This document shows, piece by piece, positions 23,034-32,293 of a stretch of 64,000 bases of DNA. Both the position numbers and the translations under genes were made by a program. The number at the start of each line of letters is the position of its first letter. Position 1 is the stretch's first letter. Source of the stretch: Weissella fangxianensis (lineage in GTDB: Bacteria; Bacillota; Bacilli; Lactobacillales; Lactobacillaceae); NCBI RefSeq assembly GCF_024718545.1, contig NZ_JAMXDB010000004.1:1-64000 (forward strand), written 5' to 3'. The notes under the pieces were generated by a model, which had not been told where the DNA came from, made no database searches, and was given only the letters and a program-made list of their open reading frames with translations.

Positions 23034-24392
23034 ATGGCAAAAGAATTTGGGCAAGTACAGGTTATTAACGATAATGAGCGAACGATGTCAAATTGGGATA
23101 TGTTTGCGACCTGGATAGGGGCAAATGCTAATAATGGTACCTGGTATATTGGTGGTGTGATTGCAGCGGCAGGTATGTATACTGCATCGACGACTCTAAT
23201 TGTGACAGGAATTTTGTCATATGTATTTCTAACATTAGCATCTTACATGGGCTATAAAACAGGATTACCTATGATGGCATTAACAAGAGCATCGTTTGGG
23301 TTGAAAGGATCTTTCGGCCCCTCAGTCATTAATATCGTGCAATTTATCGGTTGGGCAGCAGCAAATACGTTTATTGCCGCTATTTCAATTTCGGTAATTT
23401 TTAAAGACATGTTGGGGTGGACGGCCTACGCCAATGGTGGTAAAGCTGGTCTAGTCGTCGGGATTATTATTATGTCCTTATTACACTTAGCTTCGATTTC
23501 GTTAGGTGAAAAGTCTGTGCGTATGATTGAACGAATCGGGATTATTTTAGTCATTATTTTTGTTGTTTGGGAGGCGATTGTGGTCTTTCAAAATGTCTCA
23601 TTGAGTCAAATTTTTGATTGGCAACCGCCTAAATCAGTCCGTATCTCTTCAGGGGCGGCAATTGATATCCTGGCTGCTTTTAATTTGGCTTGGGTAACAG
23701 CATCTTCTGACTTTTCTAGATTTGCTAAGAAAAAGTCGGGTGCAACTGGTTGGTCATTCTTGGGAGCAAATCTGGGCTTATTTGGGTTTGCCTTTATTGG
23801 GCTATTAGCAACTATTGGGACTGCTGTTATGAATAATTCATTTGATCCAAATGACTCAGATCCGTCAACGATTGCGTCTAAATTAGGATTAGGAATTATT
23901 GCTTTATTGGTTATTATCATGACATCAACGACTGCTAATGCGGTTAACTTGATGGCGGCGGGTTCTGCACTAACTAATATGTGGCATAAATTAAAACTAA
24001 CGCCTGCCTTGTGGATCGTTACGCTTATTGCAACGCTTGTTTCATTTATTCCGCTATTATTTGCGACTTTCTTAGAGGCATTCACAACATTTTTGGACTA
24101 TATCGGCATGTTTTTAGGTCCCGAAATTGCGGTTTTCTTGGTTGATTACTTTGTGATTCGTAAGGGGAAGTATGAATTGTCAGAGATTACTAAAGTTAGT
24201 GGCAAATATTGGTACCAAAGCGGTTTGAACTGGTTGGCGATTCTCTCGTGGGGTAGTGGTATCATTCTGTACTTTAGTTTAAAATATGTTTCTTGGATAA
24301 GTGAGACGATTGGTGTCACATTTGTTGCGATGCTCCTATCAGGAATCATCTATTATCTATTAACCAAATTATTTAATGGTAGAGCAAAATAA
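23034..24392 (+). CDS. codB: Cytosine permease, NCS1 family
   Basis: 452 residues with about 12 membrane helices. It takes up cytosine (or a related base) with a cation. The N-terminal soluble tail ends in MSNWDMFATWIGANANNGTWY near 25, the NCS1 motif. The middle holds FNLAWVTASSDFSRFAKK near 225, which contacts substrate and sodium in relatives. The start follows GAGGAGGAG. It is first in a codB-topB-codA cluster under the PyrR-type attenuator, matching the cytosine deaminase two genes on. Confidence 0.88.
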   Translation: MAKEFGQVQVINDNERTMSNWDMFATWIGANANNGTWYIGGVIAAAGMYTASTTLIVTGILSYVFLTLASYMGYKTGLPMMALTRASFGLKGSFGPSVINIVQFIGWAAANTFIAAISISVIFKDMLGWTAYANGGKAGLVVGIIIMSLLHLASISLGEKSVRMIERIGIILVIIFVVWEAIVVFQNVSLSQIFDWQPPKSVRISSGAAIDILAAFNLAWVTASSDFSRFAKKKSGATGWSFLGANLGLFGFAFIGLLATIGTAVMNNSFDPNDSDPSTIASKLGLGIIALLVIIMTSTTANAVNLMAAGSALTNMWHKLKLTPALWIVTLIATLVSFIPLLFATFLEAFTTFLDYIGMFLGPEIAVFLVDYFVIRKGKYELSEITKVSGKYWYQSGLNWLAILSWGSGIILYFSLKYVSWISETIGVTFVAMLLSGIIYYLLTKLFNGRAK

Positions 24393-24416
24393 AATTTTAT
24401 TTTTGAGGATCGGATT

Positions 24417-26504
24417 TTGATGAAATACTTGATTATCACAGAAAAGCCATCAGCTGCTAAAAACTTTATAAAAGCATTGGGTGGGCAGTCAGGTGAATAT
24501 GCTGGCTATGCTTATCAAATTGTCAATCTTCATGGACATATGATGACTTTTAAGGAACCAGAAGAAATGGTTGCTGAGGATTTACGTACGGCGTATAAGT
24601 CTTGGACCTTAAAATATTTACCTTGGCAATTAGACCAAATGAACTGGCAGCGGACATATTTAAAACAACGTCAGCCAAGAACTGGACGGTTAAAATCCAC
24701 TAAATCAGAATTGGTAACCTTAAAACAGGAAAGTCAACGTCAGTATGATGCTATTGTAATTGCCACTGATACCGATCCATCAGGTGAAGGCGATTTGTTG
24801 GCATGGGAAGTGATTGATGCTATCCGTTGGCAAGGTAAAGTATTGCGAGCAAATTTTGTTGATGAAGCGCCGCAAAGCATTCGCCAGGCAATGAATCATC
24901 TAATTGATGTCTCAGATAAAACGCAACATGGATCTTACTTAAAGGGAGAAACCCGCAGTCGTTGGGATTTTGCTTCGATGCAATTGACAAGAATTGCAAC
25001 AACCTCTGCTAAAAAGGCCGGATTTAAAGTTGTTGCCCGTGAAGGCCGGTTGAAGTCAGTAATTGTTTGGAAAATCTATGAACAAATGCGAGCAATTAAG
25101 AACTATGTGAAAAGGCCTTTTTATGAAGTCCGATTCAAAGATTTAGCAGGGCACGTATTTAAGCGTACTGTACCAAAAGATGAGCAAGTTACTTGGCGAT
25201 ATCTTGATAAAGAATCTGCACAAAATGACAAACAAAACTACCAAACTGCTGATGTTGTGAATGAAAAACATGTTAAGCGGCGCCAAGCACCTGATAAGTT
25301 ATTGGACTTAGCAGGTTTGGCAGCTATTTTAGCGCCACGTGGTTTTGATAGTAAAGAGGTGTTACGAACGTATCAGAAACTGTATGAAGCACAAATTGTT
25401 TCATATCCAAGAACTGACGATCAATCGGTGACACCGGAACAGTTTGCAGAATTACTACCGAAAATTGATCAGATTGCTGATCTAGTTGGTGTAAACAAAC
25501 AACTACTAACACATCGTGAACCACGACAGACGCATGTTAAGGCACAAGGATCACACGGGGCTAATCGTCCTGGTTTGAACGTTCCGATAAGCATGCAATC
25601 ATTATCGAAATATGGTGTTAGTGCTGCCGCTATTTATGAAATTTTGGCCAAAAATTATTTAGCCATGCTAGCAGAAGATTATATTTATGATCATGTTACA
25701 GCTGAAATCAGACAATATCCTAGCTTTAAAACGGCATTTAACGTGCCCATAGCTAAAAATTATAAACTCGTTTATGATGCACAACAGGCTTTGCAAGATG
25801 ACAAGGCGGATGAGAATCAAATGAATAGAATACTTGGTCCACAGGCAGATCCGTACATTTATGAGGGCAGTAATAAGAAACCTAGCTACCCAACGACTAA
25901 GTGGTTAATGGCCTTTTTAGAAAAGCATGATGTTGGTACTGGGGCAACCCGTGTTTCGACGCTTTCTGAGATGAGTCAAGGTACTCGGAAAATGATGACT
26001 GAAAAAAGGGGTCGATTGACACTTACTGAAACGGGGAATGTTTCCGCTATTATGGTAGATGGTACTTGGATTGCGTCACCCAAGATCACGAAAAGGTTAT
26101 TCGAAATGATGGACGAAGTTGGTGAGTTCCAGCTAACTATGGCAAAAGCGTTAGATTCGGTTAGCCAAGTAATCCAGCATGATATGCCCATTATGGTTGA
26201 AAATGCGCAGAGATTATCGGATGAATTAGGAGCACCAAAACCTACTGCCACCAGAACTAGCTCAAAAAAGAAAACTGAGAAGATTACAGCAAAATTTAAA
26301 GGTAAAGAAATTAGTTTTTCGAAAACTTGGAGTAATCATACATTTTCAGATGATGAGCTACAACAACTACTCAATGGTGATGAAATTAGTTTTGCCGCCA
26401 AGACAAAAAGAGGAAAAAGTTATACTGCGACGGGTTATTTGGCCAAACAGACGTACAAGGGGCATCCATTTTATGGATTTAAACTGAAGCCAAGAAAAAA
26501 GTAA
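24417..26504 (+). CDS. topB: Type IA DNA topoisomerase (TopB-like)
   Basis: 695 residues. It relaxes or decatenates DNA by cutting one strand. The TOPRIM start is KYLIITEKPSAAKNF. The metal motif reads ATDTDPSGEGDLLAWE near 120, one residue longer than the common DPDREGE. The catalytic Tyr is in AQIVSYPRTDDQ near 327. A C-terminal module (ISFSKTWSNHTFSDDELQQLL) is the type seen in Topo III-like proteins of lactic acid bacteria. It lies 24 bases after codB and 25 before codA, so it shares their transcript. That setting and the altered metal motif suggest an accessory topoisomerase. Confidence 0.87.
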   Translation: MMKYLIITEKPSAAKNFIKALGGQSGEYAGYAYQIVNLHGHMMTFKEPEEMVAEDLRTAYKSWTLKYLPWQLDQMNWQRTYLKQRQPRTGRLKSTKSELVTLKQESQRQYDAIVIATDTDPSGEGDLLAWEVIDAIRWQGKVLRANFVDEAPQSIRQAMNHLIDVSDKTQHGSYLKGETRSRWDFASMQLTRIATTSAKKAGFKVVAREGRLKSVIVWKIYEQMRAIKNYVKRPFYEVRFKDLAGHVFKRTVPKDEQVTWRYLDKESAQNDKQNYQTADVVNEKHVKRRQAPDKLLDLAGLAAILAPRGFDSKEVLRTYQKLYEAQIVSYPRTDDQSVTPEQFAELLPKIDQIADLVGVNKQLLTHREPRQTHVKAQGSHGANRPGLNVPISMQSLSKYGVSAAAIYEILAKNYLAMLAEDYIYDHVTAEIRQYPSFKTAFNVPIAKNYKLVYDAQQALQDDKADENQMNRILGPQADPYIYEGSNKKPSYPTTKWLMAFLEKHDVGTGATRVSTLSEMSQGTRKMMTEKRGRLTLTETGNVSAIMVDGTWIASPKITKRLFEMMDEVGEFQLTMAKALDSVSQVIQHDMPIMVENAQRLSDELGAPKPTATRTSSKKKTEKITAKFKGKEISFSKTWSNHTFSDDELQQLLNGDEISFAAKTKRGKSYTATGYLAKQTYKGHPFYGFKLKPRKK

Positions 26505-26529
26505 CTGTTAAATATTAAGGAGATTAGGG

Positions 26530-27771
26530 ATGTTAATCAAACAAGTTGTGATTGAAAATGCTGCAAAACGCCAAGATGTCCGCGTGACGAATGGCAAATT
26601 TGTGGCTATTGCGGATTCTTTAACACCAATTGCTGATGAACAAGTTATTGATGCGACAGGAAAATTAATGCTACCACCATTTGTCGATCCTCATGTTCAT
26701 CTAGATGCAACGCTGACTGCTGGTCAGCCAGAATGGAATGAAAGCGGCACATTGTTTGATGGTATTCGTATTTGGGGTGAACGTAAACAAACTCTATCAC
26801 ATGAAGATGTTAAAAAGCGGGCAATCCAGGCTTTGAAATTACAGGCAGCCCATGGATTGCAGTTTGTGCGCTCCCATGTTGATGTGACCGATCCGGACCT
26901 AGTTGCCTTAAAAGCATTATTGGAAGTTCGTGAAGAAGCAAAGCCGTGGATGACTTTGCAGTTGGTTGCTTTTCCGCAGGAAGGTATTCTTTCTTTTCCT
27001 AATGGTAAAGAATTGATGACCCAGGCAGCTGAAATGGGGGTAGATGCACTAGGCGCAATTCCTCATTTTGAATTTACACGTGAGTATTCAGTAGATTCAT
27101 TACACTTTGTTTTTGACTTAGCGAAAAAATACCATTTATTGGTAGATGCACATACAGATGAAATTGATGATCCAGCTTCACGTGGGTTAGAAACATTAGC
27201 TACGTTGGCGCTCGAAACAGGGTTGAAGGAACGTGTAACGGCATCACATACAACTGCTATGGGTTCTTATAATGATGCATACGTTTCTAAATTAATGCGG
27301 CTTTTGAAGATGGCAGATATTAATTTCGTCGCCAATCCCTTAATTAATATGTATCTAGGAGGACGCTTTGACACCTATCCAAAACGGCGTGGATTGACAC
27401 GTGTTAAAGAGCTTGATCAAGAAGGACTGAACGTTGCTTTTGGTGAAGATGATATTCAAGACCCTTGGTATCCAATGGGGAATGGGAATATGATGGACGT
27501 CTTGCATATGGGGCTGCATGCGACTCAAATAATGGGTTATACCGAAATTATGAATTCATACCGTTTTATTACCAAGCAAGGGGCTCGCACCATGCAGGTT
27601 ATAGATAATTACGGTATTGAGGTTGGTAAATCAGCTAACTTTTTGATTTTTAATGCTGATAATTGGTACAACACTTTAAACGAACGCGCAGAATTACTTT
27701 ATTCTGTACATGAAGGTCATATTTTGGTGGAAACTGAGCCAGCAAATACGCAAGTTCATTTACCAAAATAA
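26530..27771 (+). CDS. codA: Cytosine deaminase
   Basis: 413 residues. It converts cytosine to uracil and ammonia in the cytosol, feeding pyrimidine salvage. It is of the amidohydrolase fold. The metal ligands are in PFVDPHVHLDAT near 55 and in HTDEIDD near 213, which also supplies the catalytic Glu. TASHTTAMGSYN near 240 and FGEDDIQDPWYPMGNGNM near 305 (catalytic Asp) follow E. coli CodA closely. AAGGAG lies before ATG. It is the last gene of the codB-topB-codA cluster. Confidence 0.93.
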   Translation: MLIKQVVIENAAKRQDVRVTNGKFVAIADSLTPIADEQVIDATGKLMLPPFVDPHVHLDATLTAGQPEWNESGTLFDGIRIWGERKQTLSHEDVKKRAIQALKLQAAHGLQFVRSHVDVTDPDLVALKALLEVREEAKPWMTLQLVAFPQEGILSFPNGKELMTQAAEMGVDALGAIPHFEFTREYSVDSLHFVFDLAKKYHLLVDAHTDEIDDPASRGLETLATLALETGLKERVTASHTTAMGSYNDAYVSKLMRLLKMADINFVANPLINMYLGGRFDTYPKRRGLTRVKELDQEGLNVAFGEDDIQDPWYPMGNGNMMDVLHMGLHATQIMGYTEIMNSYRFITKQGARTMQVIDNYGIEVGKSANFLIFNADNWYNTLNERAELLYSVHEGHILVETEPANTQVHLPK

Positions 27772-27839
27772 GGTAATCCTATCTGGAAACGTATTTTTAC
27801 TTGAAATTTAACGATTTATAATTGATGAATTTTAAATCC

Positions 27840-27877
27840 AATGGGCGGGGGCGCATTCTTGTGTTCCTGCCCATTTT
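27840..27877 (+). terminator. Terminator of the cod cluster
   Basis: AATGGGCGGG pairs with CCTGCCCATT, with extra inner pairs, and the tail is weakly T-rich (TTTTGC). Confidence 0.7.
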
Positions 27878-28018
27878 GCATGACTTTTAGCAAAAATAAT
27901 TTTTATGGTGTTGCAGTGATGAAATAACAAATTAAAAAGTTTTAAGAAGCATCGTTGTATAATAGAAATTAAAGAATTATGAAATAAAAAAGTGCTGATG
28001 GTGGATATAGGTAAAAAT

Positions 28019-28747
28019 ATGAAATTGTTAATGATAGAAGATAATACATCCGTGTCAGAAATGATGGGGATGTTTTATAAAAAAGAAGCATGGGACGTTA
28101 CAAATGCTTATGATGGTGAGGAAGGGCTTAGGTTATTTAATGAGAATGTCCAATCATGGGATGTGGTTATCCTGGATTTAAACCTGCCCAAAGTTGATGG
28201 GATGCAAGTCGCATTGAAAATTAGAGAAGTATCGGCAGAAGTGCCGCTGATTATGCTAACAGCTCGTGATTCGGATTCAGATCAGGTGCTGGGCTTTGAA
28301 GTTGGTGCGGATGATTATGTAACGAAACCATTTAGCCCAATTACGTTGATAGCGCGGATCAAAGCATTATATCGACGAGCAACGATGCAACCTGCTAGCC
28401 ATGAAGAAGATGTTATCGATGATTTTGATGTGCAAACACGGACGTTTAAATTAAATTCACGGACACGTGAAGCATACTTAAATGATGTGCTGATTCCAGA
28501 TTTGACACCGAAAGAATTTGATTTACTCCGCGTGCTTTCAAAAAAGCAACGTCAGGTCTTTTCACGTGATCAATTATTACAATTGGTCTGGGACTATGAG
28601 TATTTTGGTGATGAGCGTACAGTTGATGCACATGTGAAGAAGTTGCGTCAAAAGATTGAAAAAGTTGGGCCACAGGTTATTCAAACCGTGTGGGGCGTTG
28701 GCTATAAATTTGATGATTCAAATGTGCCTGAAACACAGATGAAATAA
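28019..28747 (+). CDS. Response regulator, OmpR family
   Basis: 242 residues. The receiver domain (1-120) has the acidic pocket MIEDN and phosphorylation site Asp53 in VVILDLNLPKVDG, then the switch Thr in MLTARD and the Lys of VTKPF. The DNA-binding winged helix (about 145-235) has the LTPKEFDLL and DERTVDAHVKKLRQKI elements. I start it at the ATG at 28019, where the receiver begins; a GTG frame nine codons upstream has no ribosome site. The partner kinase starts 17 bases after the stop. The target genes are unknown. Confidence 0.92.
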   Translation: MKLLMIEDNTSVSEMMGMFYKKEAWDVTNAYDGEEGLRLFNENVQSWDVVILDLNLPKVDGMQVALKIREVSAEVPLIMLTARDSDSDQVLGFEVGADDYVTKPFSPITLIARIKALYRRATMQPASHEEDVIDDFDVQTRTFKLNSRTREAYLNDVLIPDLTPKEFDLLRVLSKKQRQVFSRDQLLQLVWDYEYFGDERTVDAHVKKLRQKIEKVGPQVIQTVWGVGYKFDDSNVPETQMK

Positions 28748-28764
28748 CCGGATGAGATGTGCAT

Positions 28765-29667
28765 ATGAAAAAAGGACGCGTTGAAAAATTATTAATCATA
28801 CTGATCCTAGTGTTTATCTTGGCAACTGTGTTCGTATGTCTACATTTGCATGCGCTCTTGATTACGTTAATGTTAGTGTTGCTTACCATAATTGGCTTAT
28901 ATGGTCTGATAGCGTTAAAGAAACAGATGGGTTTAGTAGCAAAGCAGCAACAGGAGTTGACGAATTTAAAAAATAAGGCTGTTATGCAACGTGAAGAAGA
29001 AGCAGCTATGTTATCGAATGCTTCACATGAAATGCGGACACCCTTAACAACGATTGCGGGGATTGCTGAAGGGTTACAATATGGTGTTATTAATCCAGAT
29101 GAGCAGCAACATTCCTATGATTTGATTAAGGAAGAGGCGGATCGATTAACTCGGTTAATTAAGTCAACATTGTCATATGAACGATTAAGACAACAACAAT
29201 TAGAAAATCAACCGGAAAATTTTGATGTTGTGCAAGTTATTCGCCGTCAGATTGATCAATTGCTGAAGCAAGCAGAATCCGTTGGGAATGAAATTCAAGA
29301 TTTAACAAAACAAGATATTTTTGTTTACGCAGACCCGGATCAAGTGGCTCAAATTTTAACGAATATTCTAGCAAATGCTACTCAATTCACAACTAATGGT
29401 ATTATTACTGTCTCAGTTGAAACTGAAAATAATCAGGCCCGGATTATCATATCAGATACGGGGATTGGTATGACCGAAGACCAGTTAAGCAAGATGTGGC
29501 AACGGTATTATAAAGTTGATCCATCGCGAACAAAACGTGGTGAATCTGGGTTAGGGATGGCTATTGTGCAGAAACTAGTCAGTGCTAATCATGGTGAAAT
29601 CAAAGTGTCTTCTAAGTTAGGAATTGGCACGACTTTTGAAATCATTTTACCCGCAATTAATAAGTAA
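28765..29667 (+). CDS. Sensor histidine kinase
   Basis: 300 residues, compact. Two membrane helices (about 9-28 and 31-50) are joined by almost no outside loop, so any signal is likely sensed in the membrane or through a partner. The phosphorylated His is in SNASHEMRTPL near 91. The ATP-binding domain has N-box NILANATQF, G1 SDTGIGM and G2 GESGLGMAI. The start follows GGATGAG. Intramembrane-sensing kinases of this shape often answer cell-wall antibiotics; no partner transporter is adjacent, so this is only a hint. Confidence 0.9.
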   Translation: MKKGRVEKLLIILILVFILATVFVCLHLHALLITLMLVLLTIIGLYGLIALKKQMGLVAKQQQELTNLKNKAVMQREEEAAMLSNASHEMRTPLTTIAGIAEGLQYGVINPDEQQHSYDLIKEEADRLTRLIKSTLSYERLRQQQLENQPENFDVVQVIRRQIDQLLKQAESVGNEIQDLTKQDIFVYADPDQVAQILTNILANATQFTTNGIITVSVETENNQARIIISDTGIGMTEDQLSKMWQRYYKVDPSRTKRGESGLGMAIVQKLVSANHGEIKVSSKLGIGTTFEIILPAINK

Positions 29668-29792
29668 TACTTAGTGACACATTTTATTTGAAATTATTTC
29701 ACAAAATGATATCGATTATATTGTTTTTAAACATTTATTGTGGTATTATTCAATGTTGTGAATATTTTTTGAATTATTGTGAAGGAGATATT

Positions 29793-30737
29793 ATGTCGAT
29801 TTTAATTGCGTTGATTCCGGCATTAGCCTGGGGATCAGTAGGGTTGGTTACCACTAAGATGGGTGGTACGGCTGCGCAAGGAACGTTAGGAATGACTTTT
29901 GGGTCATTAGTCTTTGGGTTGCTAACACTGTGCGTTTTCGTTATTCCGAATTCGGGTATGTCATTTGCATTTAATCCACGTATTTGGTTGGTTGGTTTCG
30001 TTTCTGGAATTTTTTGGGCTGTTGGAACTGCTGGCCAGTTCGTGGGGTTCAAAAAATTAGGTGTGTCGATTGGACAGCCATTATCAACTGCTGGCCAAAT
30101 TATTGGTAATGCCTTGTTGGCTGCTGTTGTGTTGGGTGAGTGGCGGACTGGTCATATGTGGTTATTTGGGACAATTGCCATTATTGCCGTTGGCTTGGGT
30201 GCTGTATTAACAGCTTTGCCTGATTCTGCAGAGTCTGATCAAGCGGCTGCTAACCGTGATATGAAAAGTGGTGCAATTGCAGTCTTGATTTCAACTTTGG
30301 GATTTATGATGTACTTTATTTTCCCTAATTTGCTGAACAAGATGGGTTATATAACTGATCATGTGCACAACCAAAATAAAGGGTTGGATTACATGACCGC
30401 AATTGTTGGTCCGCAGTCAATTGGTCAAGTTTTGGGAGCATTCATAATTGTTATCTTCTTTATGAAAGAAGGTAAGACAATGTTTGAAAAAGGAACTTGG
30501 CGCAATATGGTCACTGGTTTGGTTTGGGGACTTGGAAATGTCTTTATGTTTATTTCAGCTGCTAATCCAAATGTTGGTCAAGCGATTGCCGCTACTTTGT
30601 CACAAACAGGTGTCATTGTCGGAACGTTTGGAGCTATCTTCTTACTAAAAGAGAAGAAAACACCACGCCAAATGGTTTATATTGCAATTGGATCAATTTT
30701 GGTAGTTGTTGGCGCTATTTTGATAGCCCGACTATAA
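29793..30737 (+). CDS. GRP-family sugar uptake protein (GlcU/RbsU type)
   Basis: 314 residues with ten membrane helices. Non-PTS sugar uptake, glucose or ribose in characterised relatives. The N-terminus LIALIPALAWGSVGLVTTKMGG and the GQFVGFKKLGVSIGQPLSTAGQ stretch near 90 are family hallmarks. So is the C-terminal SQTGVIVGTFGAIFLLKEKKT segment near 270. The start at 29793 follows GAAGGAGAT; upstream codons in the same frame have no such site. It is a single gene with terminator. The choice between glucose and ribose cannot be made from sequence. Confidence 0.88.
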   Translation: MSILIALIPALAWGSVGLVTTKMGGTAAQGTLGMTFGSLVFGLLTLCVFVIPNSGMSFAFNPRIWLVGFVSGIFWAVGTAGQFVGFKKLGVSIGQPLSTAGQIIGNALLAAVVLGEWRTGHMWLFGTIAIIAVGLGAVLTALPDSAESDQAAANRDMKSGAIAVLISTLGFMMYFIFPNLLNKMGYITDHVHNQNKGLDYMTAIVGPQSIGQVLGAFIIVIFFMKEGKTMFEKGTWRNMVTGLVWGLGNVFMFISAANPNVGQAIAATLSQTGVIVGTFGAIFLLKEKKTPRQMVYIAIGSILVVVGAILIARL

Positions 30738-30756
30738 TTATTTACTAAATAAGGAG

Positions 30757-30789
30757 ACTGGAACAAACGAAAATGTTCCAGTTTTTTTG
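30757..30789 (+). terminator. Terminator after the sugar uptake gene
   Basis: ACTGGAACA pairs with TGTTCCAGT, followed by T7. Confidence 0.9.
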
Positions 30790-30792
30790 TGC

Positions 30793-30849
30793 AAAAATGA
30801 CGCAAATTAAGTTACACGCCAGCTTCAAAATAACTTTGTTCACGCTCTA
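30793..30849. repeat. Intergenic direct repeat, unit 1 (57 bp)
   Basis: By hand alignment this matches 52 of 57 bases with 30927-30983. The conserved core is GTTACACGCCAGCTTCAAAA, then AACTTTGTTCACGCTCTA after one variable base. There is no protein frame. The period between units is 134 bases. The rest of the gap 30738-31132 holds the spacer CCAAAGTC...GCTACGGCC and no gene. Confidence 0.85.
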
Positions 30850-30926
30850 TTTAAACGCGTTCCCAAAGTCTGAAGACTCAATGTAACGAAATTTACGCCA
30901 TTCCTGTCCTGCGCTTTGCTACGGCC

Positions 30927-30983
30927 AAAAATGCCGCAAACCACGTTACACGCCAGCTTCAAAACAACTTTGTTCACGCTCTA
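30927..30983. repeat. Intergenic direct repeat, unit 2 (57 bp)
   Basis: The second copy of the unit at 30793-30849, with five differences clustered mainly in its first 16 bases. It lies about 150 bases before galM. It could be part of a chromosomal interspersed repeat family; only these two copies are seen in the window. Confidence 0.85.
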
Positions 30984-31132
30984 CTCTTATACATGATGTG
31001 AGCATCAAGTTTATAATCGTTATGAAAACGGTTTATTTATATCCAGTTGCTTACAAGATAATATGCTAAAATACAATTATATTGAGAGTTTTTAATTGAA
31101 TGTTTTAGGGGAATTGAAAAGAGGGAATTATA

Positions 31133-32167
31133 ATGACAATAAGTGTTCATGAAATTGGTAAAATGCCAAATGGTGAAACTGCAGAACAAATTGTAATCGA
31201 GAATAAAAATGGTCACAAAATTGGTGTGACGAATTGGGGTGCCACATGGCAATTCTTTAAAACAAATAGTGGCCAAGATTTGATGGTTGGGCTACAGACA
31301 ACTGACAAATTGTGGGATCAAGCATATTCAGTTGGTGATATCATCGGTCGTGTTGGTAACCGTATCACAGGGGCAACATTTAGCTTGAATGGAAAGACAT
31401 ATCATTTGAAAGATAATGAATTAGGTAATGCGTTGCACGGAGGAAAAGATAATTTCTCAAATCGGATGTGGGATTATACTCTTGATGAAGACACTAATTC
31501 AGTGACGTTTACAACGACTATGACTGAAGAAATTGATCATTTTCCTGGTACCATGCCAACTTCAGTGACTTATACATTTTCTGATCATGATGAAGTTACA
31601 TTGACTTTCTCAGCCGAATCAGATGAAGATACTTTGTACAATCCAACAAGCCACGGTTACTTCAATCCGGCAGGTATTGACACCGATGCTCGTGATTTGA
31701 CGCTACAAATTCATTCACAACGTCGTTTGGAATTAAACCCTGAAGATACGACGCCAACGGGTAACTTTCTAGATAACGCTGATACACCATTTGACTTTAA
31801 TGAGCCTACTAGAATTGGAGACAATTTAGCAAAATTAGATGGTCCTTATGATGTGAAGTTTGATAATGCTTTTGAACTTGATCAATTGACTGATAGTCCA
31901 GCAGCTGTTGTCTCAGATCCTAAGTCAGACCGTAGTATTGAAGTATACACAGATCGAAATGCTGTTATCTTCTTTATCGCTGATCCAGAAGTTGCCTACC
32001 ATGAAGGCGACCGTGAGTGGTTTGATGAGCATCCATACAATGCAATTGCGCTGGAAGCCCAAACTTTGTCAGATGCCATTAATCATGAAGGCTTCGGTGA
32101 TATTGTTTTGCCAGCAGGTAAGAAACAAACTTATCGCACAGTCTATAAGTTTAATAATTTAGATTAA
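31133..32167 (+). CDS. galM: Aldose 1-epimerase
   Basis: 344 residues, normal length. It interconverts alpha and beta anomers of glucose or galactose in the cytosol. The first catalytic His lies in NALHGGKDNFSNRMWDY near 102 and the second in YNPTSHGYFNPAG near 175. The catalytic Glu is in AIALEAQTLSDAINH near 306. GAGGGAA precedes ATG. It is next to pgi but with a 126-base gap and separate promoter signals. Confidence 0.94.
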   Translation: MTISVHEIGKMPNGETAEQIVIENKNGHKIGVTNWGATWQFFKTNSGQDLMVGLQTTDKLWDQAYSVGDIIGRVGNRITGATFSLNGKTYHLKDNELGNALHGGKDNFSNRMWDYTLDEDTNSVTFTTTMTEEIDHFPGTMPTSVTYTFSDHDEVTLTFSAESDEDTLYNPTSHGYFNPAGIDTDARDLTLQIHSQRRLELNPEDTTPTGNFLDNADTPFDFNEPTRIGDNLAKLDGPYDVKFDNAFELDQLTDSPAAVVSDPKSDRSIEVYTDRNAVIFFIADPEVAYHEGDREWFDEHPYNAIALEAQTLSDAINHEGFGDIVLPAGKKQTYRTVYKFNNLD

Positions 32168-32193
32168 TATCATACATTGTGCACAAATGTACA

Positions 32194-32207
32194 TGAAAAC
32201 ACTTTCA
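32194..32207. promoter_or_regulatory. cre-like site before pgi
   Basis: TGAAAACACTTTCA is one base from the CcpA consensus (the central CG is CA). It lies about 20 bases above a TATAAT box at 32226-32231 that probably serves pgi. Confidence 0.4.
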
Positions 32208-32293
32208 TTTTTCACTGAGAAAAGCTATAATTGGTCTATAGCGTAAGATGAAAAATAATAAAATAAACGATATAGAGGAAGAAGGATTTAATT

